A stretch of DNA of 64,000 nt, taken from contig NZ_CP076362.1 in the NCBI RefSeq assembly GCF_018798885.1, positions 248,001 through 312,000 of the forward strand, written 5' to 3'. The translations under genes were made by a program, and so were the position numbers. The stretch comes from Gemmobacter fulvus. Its GTDB lineage: Bacteria > Pseudomonadota > Alphaproteobacteria > Rhodobacterales > Rhodobacteraceae. This document shows, one piece after another, positions 28,367 to 36,530 of this stretch. The notes beneath the pieces were generated by a model. It was not told the origin of the DNA. It was given only the letters and a program-made list of their open reading frames with translations, and searched no databases. Positions within the stretch are counted from its first letter, which is position 1, and each line of letters begins with the position of its first letter.

Positions 28367-29883
28367 CCGAGGCGCCTCGCCGCCGCCGTGACCGTAGCCC
28401 TGCGCCCAGCCGCGCAGGCTATGGCCATCTGCGCCACCCCTTTGCCCCGCAAGGCGCGTTTTCCGACGACGAAATCGCCAACATGCACGACACCGCCCTG
28501 AAGGTGCTGGAAAATCTGGGCATCCGAATCCTGCTGCCCGAAGCCCGCGATATCCTGCGGGCAGGCGGTGCCTTAGTGGATGATGACACCCAAATGGTCC
28601 GCATTGGGCGCGACATCGTGACGGCGGCCCTTAACACCGCGCCACGTTCGATCCGCCTGCGCGCCGCCGATCCCGCGCATGAACAGATGTTCGAGCCGGG
28701 CGCCGCTCTGTTCATGGCGGGGTCAGGCTGCCCCAATGTGACCGACGCTTTGCGCGGCCGTCGTCCGGGCAGCCGGGAAAGCTTTGTCGAAACCTTGCGC
28801 CTGCAGCAAAGTTTTGATGTCATCCATATGCACGGACCATCCGCCGAGCCGCAGGATGTGCCGATCCACCAGCGCCACTATGCGCTGATGCAGGATCAAT
28901 TGACCAACTGCACCAAACCTCTGTTCGTCTATGCCCGTGGACGCGGGCAGGTTGAACAATCGTTCGAAATGATCCGGCTGGCGCATGGGCTGGATGAGGC
29001 AGGCTTTAACGACGGTGTCTGGGCCACGACGGTCATCAATTCCAACTCGCCCCGCCAACTGGATATTCCAATGGCGCGTGGGATCATCGATTTTGCTCGC
29101 GCCGGACAAATGACTCTGATTACGCCCTTCTGCCTTGCGGGGGCCATGGCACCGGTGACCGTGGCGGGGGCGCTGGTCCTGCAACATGCCGAGGCGCTGG
29201 CGGGCATCACCTTGGCACAATTGGCCCGCCCCGGCGCGCCGGTTGCCTATGGCGGGTTTTCGTCGAACGTCGACATGAAGTCTGGCTCTCCGGCCTTCGG
29301 GACACCCGAACATATCCGCGCAAACTTGGGCTCTGGCCAGCTGGCGCGTCACATCGGCCTGCCCTGGCGCTCGGCCACCGGCGCGGCCTCGAACACCGCC
29401 GACGCCCAAGGCGCCACCGAAACCGTCAACGCACTGTGGGCGGCGATGCTGGCGCAGGCAACCGTCACCGTCCATGCGGCGGGCTGGCTGGAGGGCGGTC
29501 TATCCTTTGGCTATGAGAAATTCATTCTGGACGTCGAAGCGTTGCAGACCCTTGCCGAACTGTGCCGCCCCGCCGCAGCAGACACCGCAGCCTTGGCCTA
29601 TGACGCAATAGCCGAGGTAGCCCCCGGTGGGCATTTCTTTGCCGCACAACACACGATGGAACGCTATCAGACGGCTTTCTACGCGCCACTTGTTGCAGAC
29701 CTGACGAACCACGGACTTTGGGTGGAAAACGGCGCATTGCGTGCCGATCAGCGGGCTACAGTCCTGTGGCAGAAGGCGTTGGCTGACTACACGCCCCCCG
29801 CCGCCTGCATCGGGATCGCTGACCGCCTTGCCCCTTATGTCGCGCGGGCGATAGAAGCAGGCGGCATGCCACCCGAGGATTGA
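28363..29883 (+). CDS. Trimethylamine methyltransferase (MttB)-family protein, non-pyrrolysine type
   Basis: 506-aa TIM-barrel methyltransferase of the MttB superfamily. Typical: the N-terminal ALKVLENLGIRILLPEARDILRAGGA, central LVYARGRGQVEQSFEMI and GAMAPVTVAGALVLQHAEALAG, and LPWRSATGAASNTADAQGATETVNALWAAML. No in-frame amber codon is present, so it belongs to the non-pyrrolysine branch (MtgB-like), which demethylates quaternary amines such as glycine betaine or proline betaine onto a corrinoid. The start overlaps the upstream gene (ATGA), linking it to the N-demethylating FAD-GcvT protein. No corrinoid protein is encoded next to it. Confidence 0.87.
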   Translation: MTEAPRRRRDRSPAPSRAGYGHLRHPFAPQGAFSDDEIANMHDTALKVLENLGIRILLPEARDILRAGGALVDDDTQMVRIGRDIVTAALNTAPRSIRLRAADPAHEQMFEPGAALFMAGSGCPNVTDALRGRRPGSRESFVETLRLQQSFDVIHMHGPSAEPQDVPIHQRHYALMQDQLTNCTKPLFVYARGRGQVEQSFEMIRLAHGLDEAGFNDGVWATTVINSNSPRQLDIPMARGIIDFARAGQMTLITPFCLAGAMAPVTVAGALVLQHAEALAGITLAQLARPGAPVAYGGFSSNVDMKSGSPAFGTPEHIRANLGSGQLARHIGLPWRSATGAASNTADAQGATETVNALWAAMLAQATVTVHAAGWLEGGLSFGYEKFILDVEALQTLAELCRPAAADTAALAYDAIAEVAPGGHFFAAQHTMERYQTAFYAPLVADLTNHGLWVENGALRADQRATVLWQKALADYTPPAACIGIADRLAPYVARAIEAGGMPPED

Positions 29884-29888
29884 CCGCA

Positions 29889-30512
29889 ATGGCCGAAGCG
29901 CCCGTAAGCACCACCCGTGACGACTGGATCAACGCCGCCCTGACGATCCTGATCGAAAAGGGCGCCGGCGAGGTGAAAATCCTGGCGCTGGCCGAGCGAC
30001 TGGGCTGTTCTCGGTCAAACTTCTACTGGTTCTTCAAGGACCGTGACGCGCTTCTTGCCGAACTTCTGGCGCGTTGGCAGTCCAAGAACACCGCCGCGAT
30101 CGTCGATCGGGCCACGCGCCCTGCAACAAGGATTTCGCAAGGCGTTCTAAACATCTTCGACTGTTGGGCAGACGCGAAGCTATTCGATGCAAGGCTGGAT
30201 TTTGCCATGCGTGAATGGGCGCGCCGGTCGGATGCTGTCGCTGAAGAGGTCGCAAATGCCGACACCCTTCGTCTGCAGGCAATCGCCGCACTCTTCGCCC
30301 GCTTTGGAGCCAACCCGACGCAAGCCATCGTCCGCGCCCGGACACTCTATTTCATGCAACTCGGTTACTACGCGGTCGAAATCCAGGAAACTGCTCAGGA
30401 ACGCATGGCCTTGCTGCCGGATTACATCGAGGCCTTTTGTGGCGAGACGCCGGATCCAGAGGATACGCGCAAGTTCAAGCTGCGCATTTTTGGTGATGGC
30501 CCACACGTGTAA
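29889..30512 (+). CDS. TetR/AcrR-family transcriptional regulator
   Basis: 207-aa regulator. N-terminal helix-turn-helix: DDWINAALTILIEKGAGEVKILALAERLGCSRSNFYWFFKDRDALLAELLARW. The C-terminal domain (TRISQGVLNIFDCWADAKLFDARLDFAMREWARRS) is of the type found in regulators of methylated-amine genes. A GAGGATTGACCGC leader gives an ATG at 29889, five bases after the methyltransferase stop; a TTG at 29880 overlapping that stop is an alternative. Last gene of the FAD-GcvT/MttB operon and presumably its repressor. Confidence 0.88.
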   Translation: MAEAPVSTTRDDWINAALTILIEKGAGEVKILALAERLGCSRSNFYWFFKDRDALLAELLARWQSKNTAAIVDRATRPATRISQGVLNIFDCWADAKLFDARLDFAMREWARRSDAVAEEVANADTLRLQAIAALFARFGANPTQAIVRARTLYFMQLGYYAVEIQETAQERMALLPDYIEAFCGETPDPEDTRKFKLRIFGDGPHV

Positions 30513-30519
30513 GTCCGGC

Positions 30520-30928
30520 TGGTCATTCCCTTGCCCGTTTGGGAATCCGAACCTATCCGGTTCACCCCGCCGGAATGTGCGGTGTTGGACGCAGGTATCG
30601 CGATCTTCAATCTGCCGCCCGAACGGGTTGCCGAAGCCTTCGCCATCAAGACGAGCTATCCGAAGCTCTCGGCCAATGACTGTTTCTGCCTCGTCACTAC
30701 AGGATGTCTTGATCACACAATCTTGGTGACCGGTTACGGACTGCAGCGCAGCGTGGCGGCGGATGACGGCCGCCGTGTGCATGGGCGCTCTGGGTGATCG
30801 ATAAACTCAAGCGATTGGCGCGATGCGGCGGCGACATCTTGGCGGCGGCGGTAGAATTCTTGTGTGACGATCCGACGGTGCGGCCTCGTTCAGCGCAACT
30901 GGCGCGGTGGCTTGCTCGGTTCCGGTGA
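30520..30928 (+). pseudogene. PIN-domain (VapC-like) gene remnant with frameshift
   Basis: Two adjacent frames together read as the C-terminal two thirds of a PIN-domain protein. The first (30531-30784) contains AEAFAIKTSYPKLSANDCFCLVTTGCLDHTILVTG with the acidic PIN residues, up to RRVHG. A one-base loss in the G-run at about 30783-30785 moves the frame to ALWVIDKLKRLARCGGDILAAAVEFLCDDPTV and a stop at 30928. The N-terminal part with the first catalytic aspartate is missing. PIN proteins are usually toxin RNases. No antitoxin gene is next to it, so it is a dead fragment at the edge of the mobile-element region. Confidence 0.6.
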
Positions 30929-31034
30929 GATTGGCGCTGCCGCTCTATGCGGGCTGCGCAAATGGCAGCGTCCTTGTTTTTCTGCGATCACCATGCCGCA
31001 TTGCCGCATGACGGCTTTCCGCCCACCACGTCGA

Positions 31035-32858
31035 TCACCACTCCCAGTCCGTTTTAGCTTGGCGATCAATTCGGTCTGGCAAACTTCGCTCAGCGTGCCG
31101 TGCCTCTTTGAGCGTCAGCCCGAACGCCACATGCGACTTTGCCGCCGAGACGACTGCCCGCGCGATCCACTTCCGCTGGTCCGCATCCTCGAAATCACCA
31201 GTCAGCGCATCCGTCCGCCCGCTGGCGAGCTCAGCCACAATCCCTTTGCCATACCGCTGCCGCAGCTCATCGGTGAACTGCTCCACATGGGCATCTCCCC
31301 GGAACTCGACCTTGCCATCCGCTTGCATGATACGGCCCATCGACCCGAGGGCGCGCAGCAACCGCGCATTGTCCGGCACCACCTCGTGCGCGCGGGCATG
31401 CTCAATCAACTTGGCCGCCGCTTGATAGAAGCCTTCGAGATCACCCACGACCGTCCGGCTTTGATCCGGGGTGCGAAGGTCGGCACGCCGCCGCCCGGAC
31501 AGGGTTGCCAAGTCACTGCGCACCCAGTGGCGTTCTTCCCAGGCATTGGCGGCACCGGTTTCCAGCCGCTCGGCCACCCGGTCACCGCTGAGACCCAAGC
31601 CCACCGCTTTGCCGACAATGTCCGATTTCAGCCGATCCGTGGCCCCTGGCTGCAGATCAAAAGCCTCCCTTCCCTGTATCAGCCGGTCACCTTCAAGACC
31701 CGTTGCGTAAAGTTTGGTCTGTGGCAGCATCTGCAACAGCTGCGCCCCACGAGCGTCGCCCAACCCCTTGGCGATGTCGATGGCATAGCCATAAAGCTCG
31801 TCCCGCATATCCTTGCGCTCAGCGACAGGCATCTTCCGGATCTTGCCCTCGGCATCTGCCATCCAGCCGCTGAAATGCCGGTCCAGATCGGCCCGCTCCG
31901 CTGTCGCCACATCACCCGGAAACGGCTGCAACACCCCACCCCGCCGCAGGGCCTCTTCCGCCCTGGCGATCTTCTCGCCAATCTCCGGCAGACCCGTCAG
32001 GGCCGCCACATGTTGCAAGCTGCGCATCGCATCCGCCGTGCGCGCCATTGTGACCAAGGCATCCTCCAGAGCCTTGCCCTCGCGCGGCCGTTCCCCGGGC
32101 GCTCGGCCTTCAACGCGGGCCCGTTCGATTTCTGCGCGCGACGGCCCATAAGTCAGCAAGCCGCGCTCGGCCCGCGAGGTGGCATCGAGAAACACGCCCT
32201 CCTCGGCCGCGATCGCCACCATGCGCGCCTTCATGACCTCCAGGTTGAAGGCATGCTCCTTGGCCATGTAGAACCAGCTGTCCTTCACCGTGCCCCGGTT
32301 GTTGACGACCATGTGGACATGCGGATGCGCCTTGTCGCTGTGCAGGGCCGCGACATAGGCCCAGACATCATCCTGATGCGCGCCCGACTGGAACATCTCG
32401 AAGGCCCAGGCCTCGGCGATCAGCTTTGCCTTCTCCGGTCGCACATGCGACGGGAAGCTCATCAGCAGATGGGTGGTGTGGCCGTTCTTGGGCGCGCCAC
32501 GCCAGTCCTCGACCCAGTCCCCCACAATTTCGTTGCGCTCGTCCTTCGTCAGCCCCTTGGCGTCGGCATCCAGCACGACCCCGTTGCCGAAGATCGAGGC
32601 CGACTTCGAAAACAGATAGTCCATCTGCGCCGCCAGCTCTTTGGCGTTGGCCGTCCCGCCCTTGCCGATCTTCTTGAGCACCGCCGCGCTTGAGCCCAGC
32701 GAGAACCGCCACAGCTGGCTGGCCCGGCTCGAAAAGCTGAACCCGTGTTTGGGCGCGGCGTTGCCCGCCTTCACCCCGCCCCGCTGAGGCCGCAGGACGT
32801 TGATCTCGCCGAGAACAGCCTCTGCCAACCCGACGGGACGCGATCCAAGCTTAACCAC
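31035..32858 (-). CDS. Relaxase / mobilization nuclease-domain protein
   Basis: 607-aa relaxase that would nick one strand at an origin of transfer and lead it into a recipient. Seen: GSASIFGNG-type N-terminal region, KNGHTTHLLMSFPSHVRPEKAK, and the metal-binding HPHVHMVVNN (His-x-His-x-His pattern) at about residues 205-220. The C-terminal 350 residues are helical and unrecognised. The GTG at 32858 is chosen because GGAGGG lies eight bases upstream and it overlaps the stop of a small upstream gene; the frame also extends 40 codons further. Its presence marks plasmid- or ICE-derived DNA. No coupling protein or type IV secretion genes are in the window. Confidence 0.82.
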   Translation of the reverse strand: MVKLGSRPVGLAEAVLGEINVLRPQRGGVKAGNAAPKHGFSFSSRASQLWRFSLGSSAAVLKKIGKGGTANAKELAAQMDYLFSKSASIFGNGVVLDADAKGLTKDERNEIVGDWVEDWRGAPKNGHTTHLLMSFPSHVRPEKAKLIAEAWAFEMFQSGAHQDDVWAYVAALHSDKAHPHVHMVVNNRGTVKDSWFYMAKEHAFNLEVMKARMVAIAAEEGVFLDATSRAERGLLTYGPSRAEIERARVEGRAPGERPREGKALEDALVTMARTADAMRSLQHVAALTGLPEIGEKIARAEEALRRGGVLQPFPGDVATAERADLDRHFSGWMADAEGKIRKMPVAERKDMRDELYGYAIDIAKGLGDARGAQLLQMLPQTKLYATGLEGDRLIQGREAFDLQPGATDRLKSDIVGKAVGLGLSGDRVAERLETGAANAWEERHWVRSDLATLSGRRRADLRTPDQSRTVVGDLEGFYQAAAKLIEHARAHEVVPDNARLLRALGSMGRIMQADGKVEFRGDAHVEQFTDELRQRYGKGIVAELASGRTDALTGDFEDADQRKWIARAVVSAAKSHVAFGLTLKEARHAERSLPDRIDRQAKTDWEW

Positions 32859-33054
32859 GGCGCGCGCCCTCCTGAGGTTCCGCAAACTTGCGGAACAGCG
32901 CCACAGCTTGCCGACGGCATCCGGCGCCTTGCTGCGCTGCAGGGTCAGCAATTCCATTGCCAACTCCCGCCAAGACATTGGGCTGCGACTTCAGTCGCGC
33001 TTTGCGAGGCTCTGATTTTACCACCAACTTCCGCCACCGATTATTTGTAGACAT
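32851..33054 (-). CDS. Small basic protein coupled to the relaxase
   Basis: 67-aa protein, MSTNNRWRKLVVKSEPRKARLKSQ at the start, rich in Arg and Lys. Its stop codon overlaps the GTG start of the relaxase (GTGGTTAA), which is typical of translational coupling, and AGGA lies nine bases before its ATG. Position just ahead of a relaxase suggests a relaxosome accessory (MobC-like role), but no MobC motif is seen. It could also be a chance frame lying over the N-terminal coding of a longer relaxase. Confidence 0.42.
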   Translation of the reverse strand: MSTNNRWRKLVVKSEPRKARLKSQPNVLAGVGNGIADPAAQQGAGCRRQAVALFRKFAEPQEGARRG

Positions 33055-33589
33055 ATCGCATTTCCTGCCACTCTTCCTTACCCCTTCCTACACCTCCCTT
33101 TCAAGCACAACCTCTGCGATGTTTATTCCCTTTCAGATTGCACCGTCTTGCGTAAATCCCCCGCCACTGAATGCGTTTCGCTGATCGCGCAATACACAAG
33201 GTTAACCAGGGACGGCGCACCCCGAGCCACGTGGCCAGAGGTGGGTTTTCCTTGTGAATATGGACTTAAAGCCTTGTTTGTTTAACGTGCGGAGCCTCGC
33301 GTTCAGCGTTCAGTGTCCGGAGAAAGGATGTGTGGGATGCGTTTTATGGCATCAGGGATATGTGTTCAGGATTGTGCTTTGCGAGACACGCCTTACGTGA
33401 TCAGATAAAAGACATACGCATTCAGCAATCAGACAAAAAATTAAAGAGGCACACCTTGCGCAATAAGATTTGCGTGATCCGGTTTCCGATACCCGCAATG
33501 TGCGTTCAGATCAAAGTGATGTGAATTAATATAAACGAACCATGCGATCCGCATTGTGAGAAATCCAAACGGTGAGGTGAGGAAGGTAG
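33055..33589. other. AT-richer region with degenerate repeats, candidate oriT or origin-like segment
   Basis: About 535 bases without a gene, upstream of the relaxase and clearly richer in A+T (especially 33240-33560) than the rest of the window. Related short motifs recur: TTACGTGATC at 33393-33402, TTGCGTGATC at 33470-33479, the pair ATCAGATAAAAG and ATCAGACAAAAA, and several GTTCAG. Upstream of a relaxase this could be an origin of transfer or an iteron array, but no perfect repeat set or nic site is recognised. Confidence 0.35.
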
Positions 33590-34030
33590 TATAAGTTCCG
33601 AAACAGGATGCCCTCGGCGAGCGGGATGTCGCGGCCTTCTGCGAAGCGCGACAGCGGCGGGACCAGCAGGCGCTCCTGGGCAACGGCCGACCAGTCGCGC
33701 AGCGCATCTTCCAGAAGCTTGTCGGTCTTAGATATCCCGAGCGCCTTGTGGCGGCCTCGCGCCCAAGTGTCGAGCAGGATCTCTGCCGACTGTCGGCCTT
33801 TATCCGCGCCGAGGAAGAAGCAACGGTGGAAGCGGACGACGTCCTTGGCATTCGCGGGGCGGCAGAGACGCTGCCGCTGGTTTCATCGACGGTCCAAGAA
33901 CCTGCGAAATCTGCGCCATGCGCCTCGCGAGCATAGATCACGGTCTCAAACTGCGCGTCGGACAGCAAGCCATCGCACCGAACGGCAGCGCGCCGCGTGG
34001 GGCGGAAGGTGGGTTTGGGCGACATAACGG
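33590..34030 (-). pseudogene. Strawberry-notch-type plasmid helicase remnant
   Basis: Minus-strand fragments match the N-terminal ATPase part of the large strawberry-notch-like helicases found on Rhodobacterales and sphingomonad plasmids. One is GLLSDAQFETVIYAREAHGADFAGSWTVDET. After a frame change near 33855 comes DVVRFHRCFFLGADKGRQSAEILLDTWARGRHKALGISKTDKLLEDALRDWSAVAQERLLVPPLSRFAEGRDIPLAEGILF. The expected Walker A GDGTGAGKGRQ is shortened to GADKGRQ, which would destroy ATP binding. The other thousand or so residues are absent. Clearly dead; source of the match is family memory, not a search. Confidence 0.65.
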
Positions 34031-34104
34031 AAGCGCTGACCACCGAACTGCCACTGGAGCAGGGCTAGCAAAGCCCGAACGACCACGGGCGCAGGGCAAC
34101 CCGG

Positions 34105-35016
34105 TCACGGGCTCGGTACGGAGTCCAGCGCACGGATGCACTCGACAAAGGCGCGCACGCGGCGGTTCTCGCGGTTGGCGGGGCTGAAATAGGTGTAAAG
34201 ATAGTTTGGCGGCGGCATGTAGCCGGTCAGCACCTCCTGAATATCCGCCACGGTGGCAAGCTCGCGGCACATGCTCTCGGTCAGATAACCAAGGCCCAGC
34301 CCGGCCCCAACCAGCCGCATCGCCGTCGAGAAGGCCGCGACGGTCATCTTGCCCGGCGGTTCGAGTTCGATGATCCGGCTGTTGATGGCAAATTCCCACC
34401 GATAGGGCTGTTCCTGCCCCGGAAGATGGCGGCGGATACAGTGATGCGCCATCACATCCTTGGGCACCTCGGGGCGGCCATGCCGCTCCAGATAGGCCCG
34501 CGTCGCGACGACCCGCCAGTTGACGGGTTGCGGAATCCGGGCGGCCAGCATGTCGCTCTGAATATACTCGCCCAGCCGGATGCCCATGTCGAAGCCCTCG
34601 GCCAGCAGGTCGGGGCGTCCCTCGCGAATTTCGGCATGGACCGCAACGCCGGGATGGCGGGCCGCGAACAGTTCCAACGCCGGATCCAGCACGGTTTCCA
34701 GTGCCAGCGCCTGCACACAGATCCGCAAGGTGCCCCCCAGTTCGGCGCGGCGGTCCTGCAGATCCTTCAGCGTTTCCTCCAGACCTTCGGCCAAGGGACC
34801 AAGACGTTCCAGCAGCAGCAACCCGGCTGATGTCAGCTCCACCCGCCGCGTTGTCCGGTGAAACAGCTTGGAGGCAAGCCGCTCTTCCAACTGCCGGACC
34901 GTGGCCCCGACCGCCACCGAACTGACCCCAAGCCCTTGTGCGGCCTTTCGGAAGTTCTTCGTCCTGGCCACGGCAAGGAACTCTGGCAGGCCTTTGAACA
35001 GGTCGCGCTCTGTCAT
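34105..35016 (-). CDS. LysR-family transcriptional regulator
   Basis: 303-aa regulator. N-terminal winged helix at about 7-66: LFKGLPEFLAVARTKNFRKAAQGLGVSSVAVGATVRQLEERLASKLFHRTTRRVELTSAGLLLL. The effector domain, with GTLRICVQALALETVLDPALELFAARHPGVAV, is of the CrgA-like subgroup. It diverges from the class III aminotransferase gene over about 100 A+T-rich bases, which suggests control of the aminotransferase/dehydrogenase operon. It also marks the return to ordinary sequence after the mobile-element scar. Confidence 0.9.
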   Translation of the reverse strand: MTERDLFKGLPEFLAVARTKNFRKAAQGLGVSSVAVGATVRQLEERLASKLFHRTTRRVELTSAGLLLLERLGPLAEGLEETLKDLQDRRAELGGTLRICVQALALETVLDPALELFAARHPGVAVHAEIREGRPDLLAEGFDMGIRLGEYIQSDMLAARIPQPVNWRVVATRAYLERHGRPEVPKDVMAHHCIRRHLPGQEQPYRWEFAINSRIIELEPPGKMTVAAFSTAMRLVGAGLGLGYLTESMCRELATVADIQEVLTGYMPPPNYLYTYFSPANRENRRVRAFVECIRALDSVPSP

Positions 35017-35119
35017 TGATTGATAACCTCAGCTTTCCACTGATGTTAGAAAGTATCGGATTGTTGATCAATGATATTCGCTGTCTCATGGGATCAGAAC
35101 CGCACAAGGGATCAGGATC

Positions 35120-36487
35120 ATGCTTTCCAACTCGCTCCGCGACCGCGACATTGCAAGTCAACTTCACCCGCAGACCAACCTGTCGCTGCATGAAAAGACC
35201 GGGCCGGTTGTGATGGCATCGGGTCAGGGGGTCGAGATCACCGACACCAACGGAAAGACCTATATCGAGGGCATGTCCGGCCTGTGGTGCACCGCCCTCG
35301 GGCTCAGCGAATCCCGGCTGGCCGAGGCCGCGACCCGGCAGATGGGGGTGCTGCCCTATTACCAGAACTTCGCCCATCGCGCGACCGAGCCGGGGATTCA
35401 GCTGGCCGAAACGCTGCTGGAGATCGCGCCGGTGCCAATGTCCAAGGTGCTGTTCCAATCCTCGGGGTCCGAGGCGAATGACACCGCGATCAAGCTGGTC
35501 TGGTATCACTTTGCCGCGCAGGGCCGCCCGGAAAAACGCAAGATCATCGGCCGCAACCGTGGGTATCACGGCACCTCCATCGCCTCGGCCTCCATCACCG
35601 GCCTGCCGCATCTGCACCGCGATTTTCACCTGCCGCTGCCGAATTTCCTGCATGTGACCTGCCCGCATTTCTATCGCGAGGGGAAACCGGACGAGACGGA
35701 GGAACAATTCTCGACCCGTCTGGCCAATGAACTGGACGCGCTGATCATCGCCGAGGGGCCGGACACGGTTGCCGCCTTCTTTGCCGAACCGGCAATGGGC
35801 ACGGGTGGTGCGGTCATGCCCCCCAAAGGTTATTTCGAGAAGATCCAGAAGGTGCTGAAAAAGCACGAGGTTCTGCTGATCGCGGATGAGGTCATCACCG
35901 GCTTTGGCCGAACCGGCAACTGGTGGGGCTGTCAGACCTTCGGGGTTGAGCCCGACATGATCACCTGCGCCAAGGCGCTGACCGCCGCCTATATGCCGCT
36001 GTCGGCGTTGCTGATTTCCGAGCCGGTCTATCAGTCGATGAAAGCGCAGTCTGAAAAGATCGGCGTCTTCGGTCATGGCTATACCTATGGCGCGCATCCG
36101 GTTGCCTGCGCCGTCGCAAACGAGGCGCTGCGCATCTACGAAGAGGATGGCATCATCGCAGGTGTCGCCGCCAAGGGCGCACAGCTGGGCGGGTTGCTGA
36201 CCCCGCTGGCCGATCATCCGCTGGTGGGCGAGGTGCGCGGCACCGGCCTGATGTGGGGGATCGAGATTGTGGCCGACAAGGTGACGCGCGCGCCCTTCGA
36301 TCCGGCCCGCGCCATCCCCGCCAAGGTGCAGGAGGCCGCCTTCGCGCAGGGTCTGGTCTGCCGCGCGCTCGGCTCGGCCATCGCCATCGCCCCGCCGCTC
36401 GTGATCCGCCCCGACCAGATCGACGCCGTCCACAAGCGGTTCTCGACCGCGCTGGACCAGATCGCAGACGAGCTGGGCATCCTGTGA
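35120..36487 (+). CDS. Class III PLP-dependent aminotransferase (omega-amine type)
   Basis: 455-aa aminotransferase. Features: N-terminal RDIASQLHPQTNLSLHEKTGPVVMASGQGVEITDTNGKTYIEGMSGLWC, cofactor phosphate loop FQSSGSEANDTAIKLVW, PLP-stacking GYHGTS, the PLP-aspartate in LIADEVITGFGRTG, and the Schiff-base lysine in ITCAKALTAAYMPLSA. These are marks of the omega-amino acid / diamine:pyruvate group that includes SpuC-like putrescine aminotransferases. It is followed 43 bases later by a semialdehyde dehydrogenase, so an amine-to-aldehyde-to-acid route is likely. The exact amine is not readable. Confidence 0.9.
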   Translation: MLSNSLRDRDIASQLHPQTNLSLHEKTGPVVMASGQGVEITDTNGKTYIEGMSGLWCTALGLSESRLAEAATRQMGVLPYYQNFAHRATEPGIQLAETLLEIAPVPMSKVLFQSSGSEANDTAIKLVWYHFAAQGRPEKRKIIGRNRGYHGTSIASASITGLPHLHRDFHLPLPNFLHVTCPHFYREGKPDETEEQFSTRLANELDALIIAEGPDTVAAFFAEPAMGTGGAVMPPKGYFEKIQKVLKKHEVLLIADEVITGFGRTGNWWGCQTFGVEPDMITCAKALTAAYMPLSALLISEPVYQSMKAQSEKIGVFGHGYTYGAHPVACAVANEALRIYEEDGIIAGVAAKGAQLGGLLTPLADHPLVGEVRGTGLMWGIEIVADKVTRAPFDPARAIPAKVQEAAFAQGLVCRALGSAIAIAPPLVIRPDQIDAVHKRFSTALDQIADELGIL

Positions 36488-36530
36488 TGACCCGCAGCCT
36501 TTACCCTTCCACGACCGCAGGAGCCCGTAC

